Shown here: one piece after another, positions 56,795-64,000 of the stretch | How the letters are laid out: every line of letters starts with the position of its first letter | Position numbering within the stretch: the stretch's first letter is position 1 | From: Aldrovandia affinis | Lineage: Eukaryota > Chordata > Actinopteri > Notacanthiformes > Halosauridae | Direction of reading: 5' to 3' | DNA length: 64,000 nt | Assembly (NCBI GenBank): GCA_029706075.1 | Contig: JAINUG010000023.1 | Location: 3,123,438 to 3,187,437 of the forward strand | Notes under the pieces: generated by a model | Seen by the model: only the letters and a program-made list of their open reading frames with translations | What the model was told of the DNA's origin: nothing | Database searches by the model: none | Translations under genes and position numbers: made by a program

Positions 56795-56800
<6 letters not shown>
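56651..56800 (+). mobile_element. tRNA-Ala-like SINE between asb13 copies 2 and 3
   Basis: Head TGTGGCTCAGTTGGTAGAGC, B-box GGTTCAATCCCC and tail GTAAGTCGCTTTGGATAAAA, followed directly by a TTA microsatellite (56793-56835) in the tail position. It lies about 240 bp upstream of the copy 3 start codon. Confidence 0.85.

Positions 56801-56835
<35 letters not shown>
56793..56835. repeat. (TTA)n microsatellite
   Basis: About 13 TTA units at the 3' end of the SINE at 56.65 kb, likely grown from its tail, about 200 bp upstream of the asb13 copy 3 start. Confidence 0.9.
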
Positions 56836-56838
<3 letters not shown>

Positions 56839-56883
56839 TAGATTGACTACGAAGAAAAATCGGATATGAATAACAGAAAAAAA

Positions 56884-56941
56884 ACTGCAACTCCCAGAGT
56901 TCTTACACGTCAGTCGCCATAAAGGCTGAGCAATCACGTGA
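56884..56941 (+). promoter_or_regulatory. ZNF143-like element and E-box upstream of asb13 copy 3
   Basis: ACTGCAACTCCCAG at 56884-56897 and a perfect TCACGTGA E-box at 56934-56941, 156 and about 100 bp upstream of the copy 3 ATG. Shared spacing with copy 2 suggests a duplicated proximal promoter. Confidence 0.5.
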
Positions 56942-57039
56942 TGTGGCACTACAGAACCATAAAGACGTTTTAGCTTAATATGTATTGTAATGAGACTATC
57001 TATTTTTCTTGCATAAGGGGATAGTATAAAGGATATATT

Positions 57040-60000
57040 ATGGAAATGGAGTTAGCGCAAGAGAGGCCTTACTTCTTTGGAGATATAGGTGAGTCGCATT
57101 AAAATCTGAAAGCCAGTCAGCTAGCTCGCTAGTTCTGACTCGATTCAGTGTTTACAACACAGTCGACTGTCAGTGAGTAAATGCCGGAGATAGCTCCTGG
57201 CGCGCAGCAGCGTTATTCAATCAATCGTAGTTGGTAGTTAAATTCTTAAAATGATATACAGTATAGTATTTAGTATATCAGCTATCAGTCCCCGGCTATT
57301 TGTTAGCCTTTTGGACTTGTTCATTACCTGCATTTTTAAAATACGAGAATATTAAATATATGTATTTATGTATTTCCTTTTTCCGTTTCCGTTTCCGTTT
57401 GCTACGTACAGCTATGTAATAATAGATGAATATTAATTATTTTGTGCTTTATTCTGCCTTTAAGTTCTGTCTTTGCAGATTGAATCGTGGGAAACGTAAT
57501 TTTGTGACGTTATGTAAAACGCGATTAAATAAAAATCATTATTGTATTGTTCTAATATTATCAATCTAGCTATCTTGCCATTAAACTGCTCTATTCATTG
57601 ACATACATTTGTTTTTACTTTGGGTAGGGAAATGGGTATACAACCTTGAGCAGTCTTGTATGATTTAGGTCTGTTTTTTGTATAGGCACAGGTAAATTCT
57701 GTAAATTCCTATACATGAATGTGAAACTACTTCTATCTCACAATACATAAATATAGTGAAGTTTATGGGCTGGTAGAACAAGGCCTATGTACTGTTCACT
57801 TTCTTTCTGTGGTTCTGGAGTACAGTAGCCTATATGTTTAAGTGGATTTTTATAGCATTGAGCAGAAGGGGGAACCTCTGAGGACGGAAAAGAAGTATAG
57901 AAGTGTAAAGTGGGGGGGGGTGGACCAATGGTAAAGGCACTTGCCCGGAGTGCAGGTTGCCCACTGCAATCAGGGTTTGAGCCAGCCTGACGATTGGCAA
58001 GGGGGGAGGGAAGCCAGCATGAGCTCACATCATACAAGAGTACTGGGGTGTAGAGGGGACAGCTTGGCGATTTCATCTCGGAGGAGGCGGTTCATCACCT
58101 TTGTCACTGCCGGTCCCAGAGTTATGGCAGCGAGCTTGCAGTACAAGGGGGGATAGTTGACATGAAAAGATAATTGGGAGAAAAATGGGGTGAAATCAGA
58201 AACAAATCAGGAAAAAAAAGTATAAAGGGGTCAAAAGTTATTGATAGCAGGGATGTGGTAGCTACACACCAAGGGCGTAACCACATATTAAATATTGGGT
58301 GGGACATAATAAAAGGGAATGTTTAGATATCTGCAAACTATTTGGGGGGACCATTATGACTGTTTTGAATATTGTGGGGGCATGTCCCCCCGTCCCCCCT
58401 GCTCGTTACACCTATGGTACACACTAGAGGAGAGTTTTAACTACAAGATAGACATGTTCTACTGGGGCCACATATACTGAAAAATGTAGACTGTAAGGGG
58501 ATAAAAGCGTCTGCTAAATGGCATATATTACAAAGGAGATGGGGACCTCTTCTGATACCCTCCCACCTCTTTTCACAGGCTGCTGGGCAGAGAGGACAGC
58601 AGTCCATGAGGCTGCCTCACAAGGCCAGGCCCTGCAGCTACAGCAGCTGATCCAGAGCGGAGCCTCCGTTAACATTGTGGCTGTGGACTCCATCACCCCC
58701 CTACATGAGGCCTGCGTACAGGGGCAGGCCCAGTGTGTCAGACTGCTGCTGGATGCTGGAGCACAGGTAAGAGAGACAGGGCCTGCACAGGTAAGAGAAA
58801 AAGTTATTGTTGTGTTATGGCACACTATACCTTTTTATATAGCACATTTTACAAAACATTTGTCACAATACTCTTTACAGCAGACCCTGGCCTGAACCCC
58901 CAGAAAGGCAAGCCTAAGGTAACAGTGGCAAGGAAAAACTCCCTAGGTGGAACAAATAGGAAACATTAGGAGGAACCAGACCCAAGAGAAAAAGCCCATC
59001 CTCCTCTGGCTGGTCCACAGTCTGAGTTTGTAATGACCAAAAGCGGTCAATGAGACCATGTGTAAGACAACTCAATATGGGACTTATGGGGCAAGAAGTA
59101 GACCCACCCCATCAAGAGTGCACCTGAGACAAGTGTTCACAGGTGTTGAGAGGTCACAGTAAGGCTCTTTCCACCCCACAAAACTCAATGGCTACATGCT
59201 TCTCCAGCTCTGTATCTAGATTATAATTGATTGTATGCCTGACTGTAGAGGTGCGTTTTTAGCCTAGACTTAAATATTGAAACTATGTCTGATTCCCTTA
59301 TCTGTTTTGGTAGGTATGTATTTGTTATGGCGGCATTGTGGTCATGGTTTGGTCATGTTATGGTCACATTGTGGTCGTGTTATGGTCACGTTGTGGTCAT
59401 GTTGTTGCTGCATAGGTGGATGCGCGGAATGTGGACGGGAGCACGCCACTGTGTGACGCCTGTTCCGCAGGGAGCCTGGAGTGCGTGCAGCTGCTGCTGG
59501 AGCGAGGAGCCACTGTGAACCCCACACTCACCTCCCGCACCACCTCGCCCCTGCACGAGGCCTGCATGGGGGGTAAGAGGGGCCCTTTCCTCTGGCCAAA
59601 TTCATCTCTTCTTCAGGCTCTCTAGGTCATGTGATGATCCCGACACTCTGGTATCAAGTCATGACCGTGCCAATGCTGACTGTGGCCGGCAGCCCCGCAG
59701 GGTGGTCCATAATTGGTCTTAGAGTCACCCATGGAGGGAGGAGCTCTTTAAGTTGGCTTGGTTGTCCCTGTCTCATCACCCAAGATCAAAGCCTCGTGTG
59801 TACTCCACCAACGCAATAAGCTGGTAGGCTAGATCAAAATCTATTTTTGATAAAGGTGTCAACACTAATGTCTGTAGATACTGGAAGATACACATATCGA
59901 ATGTTTCAGCAGTTGTCGTGCAACCAAATATATGTATGCTTAGAGTTTTATACACTTTGTATATATATATATGTGTGTGTGTGAGTGTGTTTCCAAGTAA

Positions 60001-61634
60001 CTCAGGCTGTGTTTGTGTGTGTCTACCTCCATGTAACTGACTGAGTGTGTGTGTGTGGGTGTGTCTCCAGGTAACTCAGACTGTGTGCGGCTGGTAGTCG
60101 CCAAAGGAGCTCATCTGGAAGCATATGATCTGTACTATGGCACACCATTGCACGTAGCTTGTGCCAACAAACATGTCGACTGTGCCAAGGTGCTGCTGAA
60201 TGCAGGTGAGGAGAGGAATGGAGGGCTGTCAATGGCTGATAGTGCAGGGCAACAAGACCTAGAGGAATGTGAGCTGAAACCCAGGCTGATAAAATGTTTT
60301 CTTGAATCCATTGAATCCATTAATTTAGTACACTCTAAACACCCCTTCTAGCAAGCTAGCTATGTTCTTGCAGTTATTATCAATTGGATACACTGCTTTG
60401 TCCATCCACTCATCCACCATATTTGAGTGTAAACCTCTCCATTTGAGAAATAATTTTCAACATTTATTATAATTTCACTTCAAATTACATGTTTATTGTT
60501 AAACGTTTGAAAATCCCTTCATGCATTTTTAAGGTTTTGCTGATATGACAGGTCAGCTGCCTCCAGTCGCTGAAGCAAGAAGTATCATGCTAAATGTTCA
60601 TGATGCAGGGTTGTTATACAGCAAACATTATAATTGATAGAATGGCCAATAGCGGATTAGGGAACTGTTAAAATAGTCATAGACCTCCTCCGACCATTAA
60701 CATTCTGCATTTTTGCCACTGATCTGGCTGGAATTACGTTGACATTAGTCTTGTCTTTTGTTGCTCAATCTTTGATAGAGCATCTGGATAGCTTTGGTAA
60801 CTTTTTTGGGATAGGCTTCCTGCAATCTGATTGATGCCAGCAGGTTTATGATGGTGGATTCGGTCGGCTGGGGCGGTTTATAATTTCAAGCACACACCCC
60901 CAAGATTTATGATTCGTCAGAAACAGTAACTGGGCATTGGTTTATTAGCGAGGCACATTCCCAGAAGTTGGGCAGAGTTATACCACAACGGAGTGAAAAA
61001 CTAGTCAGGCTCATAATTAGTGAGGCTACGCTGACGTTGGCTTAATGGAATTCCACTTGCGTCTGTGCCAACATATGCAAACATTCCAACAGTCCAATGT
61101 ATGTGTGCTCTCTGGGGGTGTGTGTGTGTGTATATATATATATACCATACATGGTATATATATATATATACCATACATGGTATAATGTTGCATTTACCGC
61201 GTTTTACTGTTTTTCCAAAAGGTGCCAAGGTGAACGCTGCCAGGCTACACGAGACAGCTCTCCACCACGCTGCTAAATCTAAGAATGTGGATCTGATCGA
61301 GATGCTGCTGGAATTTGGGGGGAATTTGTATGCCAGAGACAAAGACAATAAAAAGCCTATTGACTACACAAAGCTCGGGTCTCCTCCAGCCCTCTGCCTG
61401 GAGTTCTATGAAAGTAAGTTATTATGTTACTGTTCTCATCAATACGGTACATAAAAACCTGGTTATTGTTTCCCATGAGCTTTTGCTGTTTCCTGTCTGT
61501 TCATAGAGACTCCCATGAGCCTGCAGCAGCTGTGCCGGGTGACTCTAAGGATGAGGCTGGGTACAAGGGCGCTGGATGTGGTCTCCAAGCTCGACCTGCC
61601 AAACCGCATCGTCAGCTATCTTTGCTACTGCTGA
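57040..61634 (+). CDS. asb13: asb13 copy 3
   Basis: Exons 57040-57088, 58579-58766, 59416-59572, 60071-60205, 61222-61413 and 61507-61634; 849 nt, 282 residues. Start MEMELAQERPYFFGDI. Of the three it looks closest to human ASB13: exon 3 begins VDARNVDGSTPLCDAC, exon 4 has LEAYDLYYGTPLHVACANKH, and exon 5 has ETALHHAAKSKNVDLIEMLL. The SOCS box is intact (BC box SLQQLCRVTL, Cul5 box LDLPNRIVSYL). The protein would bind Elongin B/C and Cul5 through this box and present substrate through six ankyrin repeats. Introns hold a tRNA-SINE and other repeats. A TCACGTGA E-box and a ZNF143-like element lie within about 160 bp upstream. Confidence 0.95.
57908..58215 (+). mobile_element. tRNA-derived SINE, second family, in asb13 copy 3 intron 1
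   Basis: Head GTGGACCAATGGTAAAGGCA with B-box-like AGGGTTTGAGCC, the CTCGGAGGAGGCGGTTCATC module also seen at 10.2 kb, and the tail ATAATTGGGAGAAAAATGG. Confidence 0.7.
58464..58532 (+). mobile_element. tRNA-SINE 3' fragment in asb13 copy 3 intron 1
   Basis: Contains GGGGCCACATATACTGAAAA and AAGCGTCTGCTAAATGG with an internal deletion relative to the full copies. It ends about 50 bp before exon 2. Confidence 0.65.
58840..59280. repeat. Common fish interspersed repeat in asb13 copy 3 intron 2
   Basis: Contains GGCAAGGAAAAACTCCCTAG and AGGAGGAACCAGACCCA, a frequent fish repeat signature. The reading frame crossing it (58518-58895) includes exon 2 at its start but is not coding beyond the donor at 58766. 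Confidence 0.55.
61115..61195. repeat. TG/TA microsatellite with repeated palindrome in asb13 copy 3 intron 4
   Basis: A TG tract passes into TA repeats and two copies of ATACCATACATGGTATA, each nearly self-complementary. It ends about 30 bp before exon 5. Confidence 0.8.
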
Positions 61635-61844
61635 CCACTGTGCGGTGCTTTTTAAAAGTGCCCCATTCTCTCTCAGCAACAGCGGAGACAGGCTGTGGTG
61701 GACACATGGCATGGTGCTTCCTGTGTATCAGTGTGTTCGCGACATCGTTTCATCTATTCATGACATGCACAAAAAACGGAATGACCAAGACATGCTCATT
61801 CCTCATTTTTGGTTAATCACTTTACTTTTTTCAGTGTAAATATA

Positions 61845-62430
61845 CATGTTGTGGTGTCCCCAGGGGTTGGGCGACACGCACGGACCTTGCAGAGGGCGTA
61901 GGCAAGTTTAAGAACACGGAGGAGGCAGTATTCAAAAACAAAATGATAATTTATTCTACTAATACTGACAAACACAAAACAAAGGGTGGGGTCTTCAGGG
62001 GAACACAAACACAAAGTCCACAAATCCTTATCTCGTTGTCAATGTCCGTTCCAATTCCAAATCCAAGTCAGTTCCGCAATCCAGTCCGTAGTCGAAATTC
62101 AAAGGGGGGTCCTCACACAATCCAATTTCATACACAACAACACTCTTTCCAAATCCTGGCTGGTCAACGACTACACAGGTATCTCTCTCTCTTCAAACAC
62201 ATACAGCAACTCTTCTCAAACACTTTCCTACTCCTCTCCATGTGTCACAGAATCAGCCCTTTAAATAGGCCTCGAAATGGCTTTCAGCTGGCCGTTAGCT
62301 CCATTGCCTTCACTTGGCTCAGGTGTGACTGTGGCCTGCTGGGAAATGTAGTGTTTTTGGCTGCCATGTGTTGGAGGCCAGGCAGCCATTTTATTGTGCA
62401 GCCCATTGGGCTGCCACAATGTATTCACCA
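61845..62430. repeat. Unclassified interspersed repeat 3' of asb13 copy 3
   Basis: Starts TTGTGGTGTCCCCAGG and ends GGGCTGCCACAATG; these ends are weakly complementary. The interior has an AATTTATTCTACTAATACTG segment and A/C-rich sequence typical of fish non-autonomous repeats. No coding content recognised. Confidence 0.4.
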
Positions 62431-62439
62431 AAAATAATT

Positions 62440-64000
62440 CAGAGAAATTCAGAGTAATAGTATATTCAGACAAAATGACTTGCTAGCTGTGCTTCAGCTT
62501 GGTGGTTCACCTGAAACAGCTGTGTCCACTATGCATGGACGAAATGGAGATGGAAGCCTACAGCTGAGGGGACATATCACATCTTGTTTTGGGAATTCTC
62601 ACAATCCTATCATCGCACAATATAAACTAACCACAGAGGGAGAGGAAGTAGGAACATTTGGCCCCAGAAAACCAGTTGCCATGCCAACAAGGGGCTTACA
62701 ACAAATGCCAGCACTGCAAGGAATTGTGGGTCATGTTATATTAAACATAGTGGTTCTCTCCAGATATTTCTCAGTAATTGGGACTTGGCTACAGGCTGGA
62801 GACACATTAGCGCTGAGGTTTGCTGACACTGATTACTGAGGGAATGGAAAACCACAGTGGTCTTGCACTGCTGTCCCCATGGCAATGGTTCAGAAAGACA
62901 TCATAGGTCTGAATGAGGTCTTAAATATTCTGTTGCTATAAATATGAATTTCTGCTGCTATAAATTAATTTGTAACTTCCTATTTAATCCTTCATCCTGT
63001 GAAATACACCCGTGATTAATGTAATTATCATTGATTTGCACATTTAATATCTTTATGTTGGGCGCTAATTATATTTTTTCTTCTTATTTTAGACAGGTTT
63101 CTATGACTGTTACATAACGGTGCAACTAAACAGTTGAAATGGAATCTCCAGAGGTATAATGCTATCTTTAGGAATGCATGCTTCTTGATCATAGTTTATT
63201 GCTTCTTATTTTAAACAACCTCTAAGTTTTGAACATATAATTGATCTTAATGTATGTCTCAGTGGATTGACATGGTCTCATTAATATTTCAAATTCTTAC
63301 CTTTGAGTCAACACAACCAGAACATGGAAATGAACTGGATCTTAAAGACCAGAATGTGATCTTACATTAAAATTCACCTGAACAATTCACAAATCTTTCT
63401 TTGTGTCCTGGGACATTACCAATAATCCTCCGGCATAAAGTTTCTGCAGTTTCATTTTCATTTCAAGTTTCATTTACACAGAGTTATACATTTAACAACA
63501 TTAACAATAACTCTAACTATCCAACTAGTTATCTGAAATAGAGAATCATGCTGATAGGCCATAGTTACAAGGTAGAAGGTATGAAGCTACAATCCTTTCC
63601 AAGGGCTGTGGACTGTAAAAGACCAGGAAAGCCCTATTTACATTGGCCAGTGTGTCAATGTAAATAGCTGACTGATAGGCTGCTGTTGGACTTTCAACAC
63701 TGACCGGAGACAGTTGGAGCGATTTTTGTACATTATAGTGTATACAACTGTGTGCTACTGTCAACAACAGAGAGTGGGTCATGTGGAACCCTATGCACCA
63801 TTGTTATTTGTCAAATGCATTAAACTCATCTGCTGTATGCATTTAGTAGGTTACCTGATACCTACACCTTGGTGCTTGGCTGCAGAATTATGCGCTGGAT
63901 CCCAGGTCTCAACACTGGTACCCACTCTGGGCAGAGTGTCAGAGGTGTTGGGACGTGTGTATGTCCTGAATCTCAGAGGTCTTGGGACCTATGTCCGGGG
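62440..64000. other. Right flank, no convincing gene
   Basis: AT-rich sequence. A 119-codon open frame at 62480-62839 on the plus strand is the only sizeable one; it has no recognised domain, no clear splice context and no repeated relative here. I see nothing else to annotate. Confidence 0.5.

Noticed and set aside
63139..63157. Possible first exon (ATGGAATCTCCAGAG before a GT)
   Set aside because: Five codons only, with no family signature and no partner exon in the window.
1..64000. CRISPR arrays, operons or bacterial defence systems
   Set aside because: The sequence is vertebrate; the regular arrays seen are minisatellites without spacer/repeat architecture.

Overview
The window is vertebrate nuclear DNA, almost certainly from a ray-finned (teleost) fish. 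The evidence is small exons in long introns with GT-AG junctions, tRNA-derived SINEs ending in the common fish 3' tail (GTAAGTCGCTTTGGATAA...), Tc1-like, hAT and Harbinger DNA transposons, and RTE- and L2-type LINEs. I cannot name the species.

Two gene units are well supported. The left 37.4 kb is the minus-strand gene tasor2 (FAM208B, a relative of the HUSH subunit TASOR). I placed 15 coding exons whose phases all agree; they encode at least 2,822 residues, and the last exon runs off the left edge. Exons 2-8 carry the pseudo-PARP (DUF3715-like) region, exons 9-11 a SPOC-like region, exon 12 a basic NLS-like stretch and a 10-residue repeat array, exons 13-14 a conserved TASOR-family block, and exon 15 a giant acidic repeat array of about 770 residues. 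The right third (45.7-61.6 kb) holds three complete plus-strand copies of asb13 in tandem, each with six exons and identical intron phases, encoding six-ankyrin-repeat SOCS-box proteins of about 282-284 residues (CRL5 substrate adaptors). As I recall the human map, TASOR2 and ASB13 lie head-to-head on 10p15.1; the same divergent order here supports both gene names.

Layout: 1-9.4 kb, tasor2 exons 15-12; 9.4-19.5 kb, exons 11-5 with a Tc1 element, SINEs and minisatellites between them; 19.5-29.5 kb, a 10-kb intron full of transposons (an RTE-type LINE split by a SINE, a Harbinger split by an L2-type LINE); 29.5-37.4 kb, exons 4-1 with a palindromic Tc1-like element and a hAT MITE; 37.4-45.7 kb, the divergent intergenic space (Tc1 fragment, SINE, two L2-type fragments); 45.7-61.6 kb, asb13 copies 1-3; 61.6-64 kb, repeats and no convincing gene.

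The most unusual theme is that short tandem arrays repeatedly coincide with 5' splice sites. The donor of tasor2 exon 6 is copied about 11 times into the following intron on a 44-bp period. The donor of asb13 copy 1 exon 2 is copied four more times on a roughly 32-bp period. The matching donor in copy 2 has been rearranged, leaving several competing in-frame donors. In addition, asb13 copy 2 is a mosaic (exon 2 like copy 3, exons 3-5 like copy 1) and has a damaged SOCS box, and tasor2 has two in-frame coding minisatellites. All of this was read by eye; no alignment, splice scoring or database search was run.
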